This document shows positions 1 to 13,953 of a stretch of DNA of 64,000 nt, piece after piece. The DNA lies in contig CM074701.1 of the NCBI GenBank assembly GCA_037367355.1, positions 2,542,001-2,606,000 of the forward strand. Direction: 5' to 3'. The notes under the pieces are model-generated. The model was not told the origin of the DNA, made no database searches, and worked only from the letters and a program-made list of their open reading frames with translations. Position numbers and translations under genes: made by a program. Each line of letters begins with the position of its first letter. Positions within the stretch are counted from its first letter, which is position 1. This stretch comes from Neoscytalidium dimidiatum (Eukaryota > Ascomycota > Dothideomycetes > Botryosphaeriales > Botryosphaeriaceae).

Positions 1-1082
1 GGCTTGGGTGAAGGGATCCACCGTTGAAGAGGCGGGCCGTTATTATCTGGAGAGCGCGCCTGTGCCCACTTCTTCACAACGGTAATGCAGATGATAGTCG
101 TGCTTTGTATCCCATGCGGCAACGAGGCCCTGGGCTGCCTCGCGCTGCGACTCGGAGCAGCGACAGGGATCCACCCTCGGCGCCGGGGCCCCCCTGCGTG
201 TCAAAGGCGCTCTCACCAGCGCCGGCTATCGAACCGTTCGGGGAATGAGGCGGCCAGGACAGGCCCTGCTGCACTGCAGATCGGCTGCTCTCAGGCCACT
301 GCCTCCCACGAGTCCAGCGTGACGGATAAATTCCTCGGCTGCGCTTGACGGCTGGCCAGGAATGCGTGATGTGCGCCGGGCTGCCCACGATCTTGCGGCA
401 GAGCGGCCAAGTGCTCGAGCTCCGCATGCAAGGGACCTGGTTGGCCGGCTCCCCCACAATCGCGCCCGTCATGCGCCGCGCCTGCCGTATATTGCGTGTG
501 CGACGGCCTGATGAAGGGAGCGGTGTTTATGGCCGCCAGGAACGCGAGCGGTCGGAGGTTGCTTGTTGTGCGGAGCGCGGGCAGATCGCTACCGCTTCGA
601 CCGCTGGAACGGCCCCAGGGTCCTGGATACTGACTGACTGGCCGCCCGCCGCTGGCGCTGGCACTGTGCTGGGCCCGCTGCCGCTGGGTGACGCTGCCGC
701 CGCCAGCGCGCGCCCGCCAGCCAGCAGACGGCAGACGCTGTCCGCCAACAGCAGCTCCCAGAGCAGCCCCAGCGCCCCCGCGCAGCCTCACGATGCGAGA
801 CGGGCCGAGTGCCAGCGTCAGGTGCGGCCTGCTGTCAGCCTGTGGCCGGCCGCCGTCGCTCGCCGTAGCGCTCGACCGCTCCACTCCGCACCGGCTAGCA
901 TCCTCCTCCCTCCTCTAGCGGGCAGTGCGGGAGGCGGACTCGCAGCGGGCGCAACTCGCAAAGACGCAATCGCTCAATCGCAGCGCGCGGCCTGCTCCGC
1001 CGCGGGTGCCCGTGTGAATCCTAGCGTGCCTGGCCGGCGCGGCGCGAGAGATGAGGTGAGAGGTGGTGGTGTGTGGTAGCGC

Positions 1083-1114
1083 TGGCCGTGGCCGTGGCCG
1101 TGGCCGTGGCCGTT
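1083..1114. repeat. GGCCGT hexanucleotide repeat
   Basis: About five tandem copies of a GGCCGT/TGGCCG unit lie inside the GC-rich gene-less stretch. No coding context is supported. Confidence 0.85.
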
Positions 1115-2717
1115 GGCCCGCCGCGGGCATAGGAGGAGTCGTCGCGCTGATCAGCCGCCCGCTCGCCCATCATCTGCAGCTAACCTTGAAGCCACGTTCG
1201 CTGCCTCACCACGCCGCCGACGCCCTCTCCGCGCGCGCAGCCGAATTGCTGCGTAAGCCAGCGTTCCAGGTCGCGCTGCTCGCTTGCGCCGCCGAGTTGC
1301 ACCGCATGCTGCCCGCGGCCTGGGCAATCAGTACGGGCTCTGGTGCCGGTGCTGGTGGACGGGCTCAATTAAACATACGACCACGCGCTGATTGCTGCCG
1401 GCCGATGCACCACCCGACGCAGCCCTGCCGCCAGATCGCCCATCGACAGCGACGTCGTCTTCGGCACTGCCGTGCGCGACAATAGCCGGCCGCTTGAAAT
1501 TTGAAGCTGCCTGCCTGCTCCGCACGCTAGTCTGCTCGCCCTGCAATCACAATTCCGCACGCCGTCCTCCGCACGCTCACCATTGAGCATTGTCTTATGC
1601 CTCCGCAGCCACGGTGGACCCTGATCACCAGTACGCGAGCGCTGTGCTCTCTTGCGCGTCCCAATCTGGCGCGGAGAGACGCACAATCGACACCGACGTC
1701 GACATTGGCACCCGGCCCTCCCCCCCCCCGCGCACCGCTGGACCGTCGCTCGCCGATGCTGGCTGCTGCCCAACGCGCATGGCAGCGCCGGCGAGCACGC
1801 TCCGAGTCGCACGCTCACGGTGGCTTCTCTAGCTGCATGGCCGCTGTTGGCGCTGGCGATGGCAATGCTGGCTAGGCCGGCACGAGGGTGCATCTCCGAG
1901 CAGGCTATATCAGGGTGGATTGTAGCTACCAACAATACCCACGCCGGCGGCACAGCGAAGGATCGCAGTCGACAAGGGCGGCAAGCCATGTCCCAAGGCG
2001 CCGGGAAATTGTCGCTTTGGGGCGCGCGCGATCGACTGCAGCACGACGCAGGTGGAGGATCAGAATCAGATCATGTCGAGGCCAAGCAGCCGCCGCCGAC
2101 CTCATGAGGAGAATGCTGGCACAAGATGCTGCACCCGCGGCCCGGCATCTCGTCGCCGTCATCATCTGCGCGCGCCGCTGGGATCGGGGCGCGTTAGTGC
2201 GTGATCCTCCCGGGCGCGAGGGTGGGATGAGGTTGGCGGCGGCCAAGGATGGCTCCCAGCAGCCAGCGCGGGCGGGCGGTTGCACGTCGATCGCAGCACG
2301 GATCAGTGGAAGCTTCGCCGGGCGCCCTGGAAGAGGGCGTCGAATTTCTGTCCCACCCGCGTCCCGGGCGCGAGGCGACGAGGCGGCACGGCGGCCTCCT
2401 GAAAAGCACGCACGCACGCACACATACACGCACAAACACACACACAGGGCCGGCCGTCTTCATCAAAAACTCGCGGGGCCATGCATGCACGCTGACCGAT
2501 CACCCACGCGAGCAGCGCCCAGGATGGCATCGCTGCCGCTCCCGAGGGCGTGACAGCGCTGATGCCTCGGCGCTGGGCGGCCTCGTACCGCTCTTCGAGA
2601 AGGCGTCTAGCGCGGCCGCGCTGATTGGGCCTGACTCGCGAGCAGGCAGCTTCTCCAGCTACTGCATCTGCGACTGCGTCGTTGTCTGCATGCAGGCCGA
2701 ACACGCGGGGCCACAGC

Positions 2718-2802
2718 CCACAACTCACAGCCCACAACTCACAGCCCTCAGCCCTCGGCCCTTGCGCCTCAGCACCCAGCACCCAGCACCCAGCACCCGG
2801 CT
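2718..2802. repeat. Short tandem repeats (CTCACAGCCCACAA, then CAGCACC)
   Basis: Two adjacent imperfect tandem repeats: a doublet of CAGCCCACAACTCA-like units, then four copies of CAGCACC. They directly precede the long CA microsatellite, so this is a local cluster of replication-slippage sequences. Confidence 0.8.
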
Positions 2803-2824
2803 CAACACCCTCTAGTGCGTAGCC

Positions 2825-2827
<3 letters not shown>

Positions 2828-2864
<37 letters not shown>
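2828..2864. repeat. (CA)n microsatellite
   Basis: An uninterrupted CA dinucleotide run of about 18 units, followed by a pyrimidine-rich tract. Not in a supported gene. Confidence 0.95.
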
Positions 2865-2866
<2 letters not shown>

Positions 2867-3167
2867 TCTCTCCCCCCCATGCATCGCTACTTGCTTGTTT
2901 CGGCGCGTACCACCACCGCCGCAGCGCCGCCTGCCCACCGCCGGCCGACGCGCCGCTTTTGCTGCTCACGACAGCGTCCGCCCCGAGTGCACCGCACCGC
3001 CCCCAATCACCGCTTCCCTGCACCTCTGCACCGCCGCCAGCAGCAGCAGCAGGCCCGCGCCGCCTGCCAGGCCTCCCGGCGCACGCGTGCTGTGCGTTTT
3101 GGCGACATTTGCCCGCCGCCGCGTCCAAAGCAAGCGACCCGGAGTCAGGTCTCTCGACGACCACCCA

Positions 3168-3168
<1 letters not shown>

Positions 3169-3198
<30 letters not shown>

Positions 3199-3199
3199 T
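3169..3199. repeat. (CCG)n trinucleotide repeat
   Basis: About ten CCG/GCC units in the GC-rich region. Similar CCG runs inside real genes of this window encode Arg tracts, but here no gene is supported. Confidence 0.9.
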
Positions 3200-3281
3200 G
3201 GTGGACCCGCGACTCGCGATCACCGCGTGCGCCGCGGGCGTCTCGCTTGCTGCCTCGCATCATCACCGCCGCCGCGCTGCC

Positions 3282-3330
3282 CGCTGCTCGCTACCCGCTG
3301 CCCGCTGCCCGCTGCGCTGCCCGCCGCCCG
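3282..3330. repeat. Imperfect GCTGCCC tandem repeat
   Basis: Several imperfect copies of a CGCTGCC/GCTGCCC unit in a row, non-coding as far as can be seen. Confidence 0.75.
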
Positions 3331-4699
3331 CCTGGCCAGTGACGGCCGCCCAGCCCGCAGCTGTCGCTCGTCGCTCTTTCCCTTTTGGCGCGCGTTTATC
3401 TGTGTTTCTCGCTTGTCAGGAGGATTTGCAATCGCCCGCCGCACCCACGCGCCCTGCTAGTCATGAATTGGGACCTACGCCCGGGATGCCCGATCTCCAT
3501 CCAGGAATGTCGGCCGCCGGAGAGTCTTCCTTCTTGGCGCGCCGGGTGCGACGTCCTTTGCGCCAACCTCACCACCAGCGAATCTCCGCGCTCCAGCCCG
3601 CCAGCGCTCTGGCAGTGCTGTGCCATGCGCCGGGCCAGATCGTGGATGCAGGCGGGAGGCGGCGCCTCAGCAGCCTGCGTTCCGAGCGTCGCAAAACAGT
3701 GCACCACGCTCGCGGCGCACGGCTCGTCCGCTGGAGGTGCCCCCCAAGGCAACGGTTCGGATCAGGGGGCAATTCCTCGGCTGATCTGCAACACACAAGA
3801 TTATCGCGCACAAACCTGGGAGATTCACCGGGGACCGGGGTCCTACTGCGAGATGGCGGTGACCTTGACACATTTCAGAAGCGATTCGGTCCTAAATGAA
3901 TCGCCCCTCGTCGCTGCGCGCGCTCGCGGCGCGCGTGATGCCGTTACGGGACTGCACTACGCCACTTTAATTGCTGCTGTCTAGAGGCCAATCTGGCAAC
4001 ACCCTTCGATCTTCACGATCCCTGCCTCCAAATTGCCTTGGTCTGCTGTGATCTCGTCAAATCAGACGCCTTCGTATCAAGGTCCAGCACCCGCTCCGGC
4101 CATTAGCGCACGCGAGCGCCCGTCCGACGACACGGCTGGCGGTGATGCCGCCAATATCTGCCCTCCAGCATGCATCGTCGGCCCAGAGCGTCCACTGCTC
4201 CTCTCGCGCGCTAGCCGGTGGTTACGGTGAGCGCCCGCATGTAACAGGGGTCACCACCTCAACGCCTTCGTGTGTCCGGATGTAGCGAAGCTTCGAAACT
4301 GCTCCGTGCTTGCCGCGTCGTGCCGGTAAGCGTGGCTTGGGATGGATCACCCTTGAATGGAGCACACGCCCAAATCGCCCGGCGACGGGCCAACGCAAGT
4401 CATCTAGTGATATTGATGCATCGCAGCTGACCGCAGCCCCTACAAGCACAGCGTTGCATCTGCTTATCCGCCCGCATCAGATTGGAACAGGCAACTGCGC
4501 TGCCTTCTTTGATCCTTCCCAATTGCCCAGGGTCCCGAAAACGGGTCGGGACTGGACAAGCATCGTCCTGAATGCCGGAGCAAAGCTACCGCGAGAGCGG
4601 CAAGGGGCCTTCTCCTTTCGGGTAGTAGACCGGGCTGTCACAAATTTGCGCAGCGCATGGCTCAGACGGCGGCTGACGTAGATCCTTTCGTCAGCCCGT

Positions 4700-7600
4700 C
4701 AGGAGCAACCACAACCGGTGCATCCCAACGCATCCCTGCGCCGCGACAGGCATTCCGCCCACGGTGCTGTGCCAAGCCGAGATCCCAACGGAGCGTCTTT
4801 GGTCGACTCCGCTCTCCTTCGGGCAACGTGCCTAATCCAATGCGTCCCACAGAGCACGCTCCTGTGGACATGGTTCTGGTGCCGGCACGGTCCTCCGGCG
4901 ATGCTCTCTGGTCCGCCTTTTGGTACGGTAGCTTCCGAAGGCGCTCAGGCAGATCTTCGCCCAAACTGACGTACTGGACGACCGGCTTGGGTTTTGGGGT
5001 TGCCGTGTGTCCACGCTCCGAACCGATTGGCGGCTCGATGGGCGACTAAAGCGGCCCGCCCTAAATCGTTCGCCTTGTACTCTAAACGTACGTTCCTCGA
5101 TCTCTGTTGCCGTGGAGAACCACTTCTTGATCGCTTCTTGCGCATCGTATCCTTGAGTTTGCCGTGCCGCAGCATCCTCGCGGAGCGGACACGGGATCGT
5201 CTCCAGGACGGCTTGCTGTGATTTACCCACCCCTGAGGCTAACTCTGGCATTATTGGCTGCGCAGGACAATCCCCCTGCACGCCCTGCACGTGTCCCTGA
5301 TGCTTGTTGGGCGGGTCTGAGCAACGAAGTGTAACAGAATTTCCCTTCATCGTCATATCAGACGCCAGTATTTTCCGAACCTTGAGGTACGTCGCGCCCG
5401 AGCTCCCGCATGACTGGCCAAATTTCCTCCACAACTAAATCGTATTGGCCGAGCGCCGTGCATCTTCCCTCCAGTCAGTGTCATAGACCTGACCAAATTA
5501 GCAACGCCGTCCCCCGGCCGCATCCTTTCGTGACTTCTACCCAGATCTCCCGTAATACAGCTGTCAGGGACCTGGCTGCTTTCTCTCGCTTCATCGCAGC
5601 CGAAATACCTCTACTATCGGCCCGCCCCTTTGGTGGAGCGGCGGTACAGCCATGGCGGCCATCGCGGTACTCCAGCATTGCATGCCTAGAGCAACGTCGT
5701 ACGACGTCGTCTGCACCTCCGGAAAATCTCCAGCCTCCTGTTGCATCTTGCGTAAGGATCTGCAGTAGACGAACACCGGGCATAACGGGTCATCTCCGAG
5801 ACCAGCGTGGCGCTGATCGCAGAGAGGAGGGCGGGGACAGAGGCATTCCCAAAGTGAGTTGACACGCTTCCGTGAGAGGAGGGCCCCTCCACCCTCACCT
5901 TTCCTCAAACGGCTCGCGAGCGGCTCGTTCGGTGGATGAAACCGAAGTGTCTTGGTATATGGCCGAAGGTAGCCCTTGCACGCAGCTGACGATACGAACA
6001 TCTTGATCCACGCATCGCAAACGGGCTTACGCCCTCTTTCGGCGCCTCAACCCTGCTTGGCTTACTCTTTGGCGACGTATGTCATAGTACCCCTCCGGCA
6101 TGCAACCGGCGGGAGGGCTGCGTAGGATGCGAGCGGATTCCCATCGATCATCGAAGATCACAGCATAATGTCGTCTGCAATATGGACATCCCCCGTCCGC
6201 CCCCCACGCGGAACGTCTGCCTAGGGTCCCGTCAGGCGAGCGCAACGACAGCGTTTCATCGTTCATGCGCTGGAAGCGACCAGCTTTCTCGCCAAGGCGA
6301 CGCAGGCAAGCGAACCACATCTTCACCGTCTTTCCATGCGGCACGCCGTTTGCCGTTTGCACTAATGCAGAGGCATGGCACGGGGCGCGTCAATCCCTGA
6401 ATGGGAATTGATGATCTTCGATTTGACAGTCTGCGATGCCCCAGCCCAGCATCCCAAAGCTTGAGTCAGCCTGCGAATGCCCCTTCGCGAAGGGCTAAGG
6501 AATCCAAGAAATGCGGTGAGCTACGCGGTTTGATCGCTGTGCCTGCACGCGTCGGCCCTGGACGATCATAGCTCGTTTCCCTACGGGGCGGGCTCTCTAT
6601 ACACCCACAGCTCATGCAACATTGCATGCACCGCCAGGTCCGCTTTCGGCAGTCTGACGCTCTTCTTCCAGTGAACAGGAGAGGCGCCATGATCATTTAA
6701 GACCCCTTCCCCTCTCATCCACTCTCGTAGCACTGGCCAGCGCAGAGCGAAGGCGGATCCCCATCCGACGGCACGCGCAGAGAGCAGCCGCTCGCCCAAT
6801 CAGCAGAATCTGGAATATCCAATTAACGTAAAGATGAGGATTTGCATCGGCGGAGCGCCCATCCATCGGTGTGATTTTCCGGTGATTCTCCCGAGCGCCA
6901 TGGAATGGTGGCCCTGTCCAACAATCAGACGACGCACGCAGCGGCAGCTAGGCTCAACACGTCCCTCCCGCCGCTTTCGACTGTTGTGTTCCCCACTGGG
7001 AATGTCTCAGCAAGTGCCCTCGTTTGCCGACGTCATTGTGGGCACTTCAAGGGGCGGAACCTGGGAACCCTGATCGATGCTGCGCCCACGTGCCCGGAAC
7101 ATGGCGAGTTCGGCAGAGCTCCGTTCGCAAGATTCGCCGTTGGGCTGGATGGCGCCGAAGCCAACCGTGATTTTCTCTGCTTTGACTTCCACCGCCAGAG
7201 CGGCCCTGCGACTGCCATGCACCGGACGAGGACCCAATGTGCGCTGGCTGTGTGCAACGGACTACTACCGCTGTGCCCCGAGACGCGCCGCCGGAGCATG
7301 AACTAGCGCCTACCGATAGTGCTTTCTCTGCTGCGCCCCATGGCGGGAAGCTTGAGACGCGCAAGCTGCGAATGCCGCCAGAAGCAGCAACGGAAGCACG
7401 CCATTAGGTGCGACAGCGAGTAGCTCCCGCGGCCAATCTTACCTGACCTGGGTGATGGTGCTGGCCCGCTGGCACGATTGGTTTGAACATAGAGCCCTTG
7501 GCTGCGTAGATTGGTGTGCATCAAGGTACAGTGCCGCAAGGGTGTGCCGAGTAAGCTTTCTAGGTGTGTCGGGCATCGCGTAAGTATACTTCGGTAGGTT

Positions 7601-10200
7601 TAGAGTCGCACCATTCTTTCGGTGCTTCACTTTGTTGCGTTCTTTTTCACCTTTAATGGGTTATCCCGATATTGAACCCTAATCTTGAGCCTGCGCCGGC
7701 GGGATAGGGCATTGCGGTTACTAATTCTGCCCCGGTGAACGTAGTGTTGGAAGAGCTGGCGATGGCGGACCAGCGAAATGACTTCCCGACCCCAGATCGA
7801 TGTGCCTCTCTTGGGCTTGTGTCGCAGACTCCATGCATTGGCAATCTCACACGTCACCTTGCAGCCAGAAGAAGCAGCGCACCGGCATGAGGAGCTAGAT
7901 CTTAGTCTATTTCTAGGCCAACCAGAATGGGTCACTAAAACCTCCTCTCCCCCGAGCTGCAGCTGCGATCAGAGTCATATCCATAACGGCGGAAGCGGCG
8001 GGAAAATTGGCATCCGTCACCACCTTCATCCCACATATCGTCACCAAAAAAAATATGCACCAAGAAAAGTGACCCAATTTCCGTCCTCGGAGACCTCCGC
8101 ACTAGACAGGCTTCCCCCCGCCATTTCAAGTCGATCTCGCAATTCCAAACACCAGGGCCAGGCGTCGACTGGGGAATAAGGCAGACTCCCGCCCTCATGG
8201 ATCTCGATAAGTCATCCCAATTAATGGGCTGGAGCCGGGATCTAGCGGGATTCGAGGGGATTCCTGGTTGAAGCGGGAAGAGAGCATGGAAAGGCATGGG
8301 GTCGTAGCCAAGCTCTGCCCAGATTTCCCTCTCATCTCATGATCATCTTTCTACGGACGTTCGATACGCTGCTGGCGGGTCAAGGTTAAGCTTGCGGGAT
8401 GCTTTGATTATTCTCGTTTTCGCCTCTTCGCGCGGCTACTATTTGCTGCATCGCCAGATGCCCATGGAAATCATCTCCCGAAACACTGGGGATGCTGCGC
8501 ACCATTGACACTATCATTACCGTCGACGCTACTTTTTTAGTTGTCGGGACCACGCTTTACCTCTTCCCGGCAATGGTAGTGCTGCTATTCTCACTCATTC
8601 ATGGGCGTTCAGAATTATTGCTCCTGCATTCGTATTCTGCTACTCATTTCCCAGACCACCGTCCTTCCCTGCATCAGCTTTGAGCAACGACATTCCCCCG
8701 CGAAGACATCTAGTGGTGTCGCAGAATCAGAAAGCAGCAACAGCAGCAATAGCAGCAGCAGGCGACGCGCGCCGTGCCGCACGGCAGCGCAGGGCAAACC
8801 GAGCAAGCCAAGGCGAGAAATGACGAGTGGACGCCTAACGGCGCGAGTCGCGCTCTCGCAGGACCCTGGGCCACGGGAGGTGCCCGCGCTCATGGGGCAG
8901 CGGAAGTGCGCGGCTCAGGAACCCTACCGGCATGACGCTGGCCCCCAAGGGCAAAGGCATGCCAGTCTGCCTTATCCGAACCCAGGCGATTGGGTAGTCG
9001 GAAAAGGGCCAATGATCAGGCCTGCTGGAGGCGACTTGTCTGAGGTGCCCAGCTAGCATGTGGCAGCTGCGGGCACGGCAATTCGGTCTCACTGGCGCAA
9101 GGCGGCTGGGTGTTTTGCGCTCGGTTTTGGATACGGCGGGCGACATCAAGGGCTCCTTCAAGGCGCCCAGTCGAGACTCAAGATCTAGGTAAAGCCGATG
9201 TGTCGGTGTCTCCCCGATGAAGTTCAGTCAGAGTCAAGGCCACGGCAACAACCGTCGCGGCAGCCGTTTTGGGTCCCTGGTCACGCGCGGCGGCTGCTGA
9301 TCTCCCTTGGGCCTTTTTTCTGCCAATCGCCACACCTTGGCTTCCCATGCGCACACACACCCGCCAGCTCAACGACAACACGGCCAGGCAGAGACATCCC
9401 AGCGCCCCAGAAGATCCACCCCGTTCAGGGAAGGCCAAACGAATACGATGCCGACGAGAGGGGGATTTCCCGCACCCCACCCATGTCAAGGCAGGCCGGG
9501 GGCCGGGAAGAGGGAAGGTGCTTGTCTCTCGATATGGTCCTATCTCCTGTGCTCCTTGGAGTAGCTACACGCCAAGGCAAAAGCCGCTACACCTCGCTAT
9601 CTGAGATGGTATAGAATCCTACTAGAAGGCCGGCCTGAACGGGGCGCGATCAGGCCGGATGCTCTAGATGGCCCTAGATGGCCCTACAAGGCGGACGCGC
9701 TGTGGCGCCGACACTAGGCGCACAGGTAACAGTCTCGATTATTCCTTCTCACCTTTCTCTCGCATGCATCGCACCAGACTGATGACGTGAAGTGCGTGGT
9801 TGAGGTTCACTTCGGCGAATTCAGCGGATACAAACGTCTGAGACAGCTAGATGCACTGACTCCAGGTAATCAATAGTGGCGGGCTATTATTACTTGCAGG
9901 CGGCTTACTTTGACTCTGACCGTCTGACTTGATTGATCGGAGAGCTAGCCGCGGGCCTCTGTGCGCCAGCATACATATCAGGTTTGAAGGTAATATCGTA
10001 CTGCTGGTCGGTCACATGACCGGCACAGATCCGCGGAACCAACGACAACTCACACGAACGCACGAGCATCGACTTCATCACCGTGATCGCCAGCCAACAG
10101 GTATCGCTGGCGCTGTGGGATGGGAGACAAGTCGACTTGGAGCTGCGACGGACAGCCAGCGCTTCGCTGCCAAGATTCGGCCAGCAACTGTCCGCTCATT
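4700..10200. other. Gene-less region, middle part
   Basis: Base composition is less extreme than further left, but again no supportable gene. The longest minus-strand frame (about 4832-5434) has a fairly natural amino-acid composition, with a stretch around 5000-5400 rich in Gln, Glu and Lys. It lacks a recognisable domain, does not link into an exon chain, and has no motif I can name. It could be an eroded gene. I see no RNA gene or mobile element here. Confidence 0.4.
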
Positions 10201-10762
10201 TCTGGCTTGCCTTTTGACGCAAAACCACAGGCACTAGCTCAAAGCGCCGCCTCATGAGTCCTCTCAGAAGGTTTGCCCCGTCTGCGTCTGCGTTCTCGGC
10301 GCAATTATTAGGCGCCAGACGCGCAGAGCAGCAGAGCAGCCCTGTACACCAGCGACACAGTAGAGGCCGCCGCTCAGTCCAGCAGCGGAGATGCAAGGCG
10401 AAGAAGCATACGTGCACTGCGAGCGTGTCGCGGGCCGGCCAAGGCCGTCCATCTGCCGCTCGGCGCTGCGCGGGTCTGCTGTCTTTGGGGAAGAGTGTGA
10501 AATCACGGCATGCCAACGAAGAGGGACAGCTCAAGAGACGGGGGGCAAAGAAGCTTTCACGCATCTTCTTGACTCGACATGCAGGGCAGGCACACGACGG
10601 CAAACCACCCACCCAAGGGACTCGCCCGGCACCACTACAAGGCCAGCGACCAAGGCGATGACGGTGGGCTGGGCTGGGTGGAGATTTGCGTCGTGCCTCG
10701 TCCCTGTGCGTCGCTTCTAGCTCGAGCGTGCAGCGCACGACCACAGAGCACGCGCAGCCCAG

Positions 10763-10792
<30 letters not shown>
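10763..10792. repeat. (AATC)n tetranucleotide repeat
   Basis: About seven tandem AATC units, followed by a CA-rich tract. Confidence 0.95.
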
Positions 10793-10793
<1 letters not shown>

Positions 10794-13276
10794 CAACAAC
10801 AGGCGCAAAGACGGTCACCAAAGGCTGCACGAGGGCACGAGCAAGGGCCTTCCTCCCGAATCAAAGCTCTCCCTTTTTTCCCTTTTACTCGCTGCTGTCC
10901 CCATTTTCACCCTGTTCTCATGGCAATCTCCGCGAAAATCGTACGTTGATACTCCGCCGCTTCTTTTTTCGTTGAATGATGGACGATGATCAGAGCGGTA
11001 AAAGAAGGTTGGTGAGGCCTGATGTGATGAGATTTTTTTTTTTTTTTTGGAATTGCGCTCCCAAGTCGTCCACGAGACGGACGGCGACTCGACCAATGCA
11101 GGGCTCCAGACAGAAAGAGAAAATTGGCATGGTATAGAGGGCGGAAGGAGGAAAAAAAAATAAGGCCCTCCGCGGCGACTCGCAAGTCAATCGACGCGTG
11201 CCGGGCGATGATCATCAACGAAAAGCAGACGGCCACCCACGCACCCACGCACCCTCCCCCCCGAAGCCCGCCCGCGCTCGTCTCCAATCCGAGCGCCCAC
11301 TTCACCGCTGCCTGCCCATCGCGGCTTTCCAGATCCGGGGCAACCGACAGGGAGAGGGGGAGGCAGCGAGGCAGCGCCGCGCCCCCCGTCACTGCAAGCC
11401 ACCTCGCCGTGCCTCGCCCTCTCGCACCCCTCTCGCCCCTCTCCTCGTCGGTCCCCGTTGATCACTAGGCAAATCCACCCCGGCTGTGTGAATCAGTTGT
11501 CGTCAGTGGGTGGGGTGCTGCGCCCGCGCCGGTCAATCCTCACAACGTGACATCCTAGCAGCAGCAGCAGCGAAGGCGGCGGCGCCAGCGCCTGCGGCAG
11601 CACCCTTTCTCCCGCCTCGCTTCCATCGATTCACCTCTCGTTCTCACGCCCAATTATTGTCAATCTCGTGAGCAAGCGAAGAGCAAGGAGAACGGTTGAT
11701 GCCCTTCCCACGTGCCAAGCAGCAGTCAGTACCTGGCGTACCGCACTGCCGCAAATCATCATCATCACCATTACCATGGGCATCATCAACAATCGCCGTG
11801 TTTCCCCGCGCAACAAGCCCCCGCTCAAAGAACTCCAGAACTCCTTTCGTACCGTGTCCTGGACTTTGGGTCATTCGTGTCCGCTACCCATCGTCATAAT
11901 TAGTAGCAACTATCATCCATTCGCCAGCCGCTCCGCCCATCAACGATCAGCGAATCGACGTCGGCCGCAAAAAGCCGCAATCACACACACGCGTGCATTG
12001 CCCATCACGAACGCACGTACGCAATGAGCATACGCACGCACTTCGCCCGCCATTGTCCGAGTTCCGCCAATTCCCAGCAGGGAATAATGAGGAGACAAAC
12101 GGCCGGCGAGACCGCAGAGTCCAAGAAAAATCAAGAAATTCAAATCATTATACAAGATCAGGAACAATAGTGCTGGACGCCTGGTCAGTTGATTGCCGGA
12201 CGCAAGACGGGAACAAGCGACCGCCCAGAGCGAGACCACATGGAGAAAGCCGGGACGGTGCGTCCCTTTTCCCTTCCTCTACATTTTTTTCGCCTGTTGG
12301 GAGCTAGACCAACTCGGCCCATCTCTCTGATCTTTGTGCCTTCCCCTCCCCTTCACCGTATATTCATGGCGCGCGCGTGTCTCTACGGCACTTCTTCTCC
12401 TCGCGCCCGCTGGGCGGTTGCTGGGAAGGCATCATCCGCAGGGCATGTACGGGGACGCTGACTCGGCCTCACAACAGAGCGTTAGCTCATGCAATGAACA
12501 ACAAGCGGTTTCATGAGTGCAACGCTTCTAGCGGAGCATATTTCCCCATTGCTCTTCAATCAACGTCGTCCTAGCGGGCCCGGATATTGCTCGCGGCGGG
12601 GCGGGGAGGGGGAGGGGGAGGGGAAGAGGGGGCGGCGCGCGTTGATGGACGTCTGCGAGTGGAGACCACAAACGCACGCCATGCATGCAAGAGAAGAACC
12701 GCCGAAGAAAGAAGAATGGGACCCGGCTTTCCGCTGACCCTTTTCTGTTTTTGCGGACCAGACAACAACCAGGTCCAGGCACGTGTGTGGCGACCGTCAC
12801 GCATCGTTCCAACGACAATTTGCTTCCCCATCCAAGTCGTCATCGTCGTACGTATACAACGCCCATCCTTCCCCGCTTCCAGTGGTTTCTCTTCGTCGTC
12901 GCTGCCGCGGCGATGATGACGATGATGATGATGATTACGGGCTTCATGCAGGGTTCGGCGAGCCCAGGATCTCGCACCGAGTCGACACGAGGACGAACGA
13001 CCGGCGCTCGCGCTTGCCGCAGCCGAGAAGGCCCGCTTCTCCGTCCGCCTTTTGCTGTCTGCCTGGCTGCCTGGCTGCCTGCTTTTCTTTCTCGTATACT
13101 CGACACCTCGCCGACGATGCTGCATGGCCGATAGAGTGCGCGATGCATGCGTGCATGCATGAAGCGGCCCGAACAAGGGACGTACATACAACGTGGTAGA
13201 CAATATCGGTAGGTCCATACGAGAGTCCCGCAGTAGGGGTCAGTAGGACGGTATGTAGAATTCGAGACGTAGGTGC

Positions 13277-13295
13277 GTAGGTAGGTAGGTAGGTG
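13277..13295. repeat. (TAGG)n tetranucleotide repeat
   Basis: About four TAGG units within a TAGG/ACGTAGG-rich stretch. Confidence 0.85.
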
Positions 13296-13858
13296 AAACC
13301 CGGCATAAACTCGCACTCCTTGACGAAATCAACCCTATCACCACGCGCCACAGGAGCAAACGATAGTCCCGATTAGCTTCGACCTCGAACCCACCACCCA
13401 CCATCGCGCCCTCGTCTTCCCCCACCCCCCACACAGACACTCGTCCGCTCTTCTCTCTTCTCCCTCTTTCCCTGCGCCAGCACCTAATATCGACTCGGCC
13501 GAATTCTTTTCTCGCCGCCGTCGAGAACGGGGGGGGAGACAAGCTTGCTTAGACACAACTTGTTGGAGAGAACCGCCGTGACGCCATGCCACGCCGCGCC
13601 GCGCCGCGTCGTCCCGACGGCGTCGATTAGCCTCGCTTATGATCCCATTCTTCCGCCTGTTGTAGATTTTTTTTTTTTCGAACCCATCCGCTGCTAGTGA
13701 GGCCTCACGCAGGGCGGCGGAGATACGACCGGCCGCGGCGACTTGGCTCCCCCCGCCCCATCGAAGTTTTCCCCCGCGCCACGCGGAGCGCTGCTCCGCG
13801 GACAGAGAGAGAGAGAGAAGGATGAGAGAGCGGTGTGTATGTACCCGTCATCTCATGC

Positions 13859-13874
13859 CACACACACACACACA

Positions 13875-13953
<79 letters not shown>
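13859..13953. repeat. (CA)n-(CT)n compound microsatellite
   Basis: A CA run of about nine units passes directly into a CT run of nearly 40 units with one interruption near its end. It is the longest simple repeat in the window. GT, GA and CT tracts also follow over the next 250 bases. Confidence 0.97.

Larger units (their letters stand above)
1..4700. other. GC-rich gene-less region, left part
   Basis: I find no reading frame here with recognisable protein motifs, a coherent exon chain or a conserved domain. The open frames on both strands are Ala/Arg/Pro/Ser-rich, as expected from chance in very GC-rich DNA. The stretch carries short tandem repeats (annotated separately) and many CpG-rich tracts. 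It could be a long promoter or 5' leader of a gene left of the window, a non-coding transcript, or an eroded region; the bases alone do not decide. Confidence 0.5.

Noticed and set aside
345..1079. 244-codon plus-strand open frame
   Set aside because: Ala/Arg/Ser/Pro-rich chance frame in very GC-rich DNA, with overlapping long frames on the other strand and no motif.
2895..3899. 334-codon plus-strand open frame
   Set aside because: Built on CCG and GCTGCCC repeats; low-complexity translation with no domain; other frames are equally open.
4832..5434. 200-codon minus-strand open frame
   Set aside because: Composition is somewhat protein-like, but there is no recognisable domain and no exon partners; kept only as a remark in the region entry.
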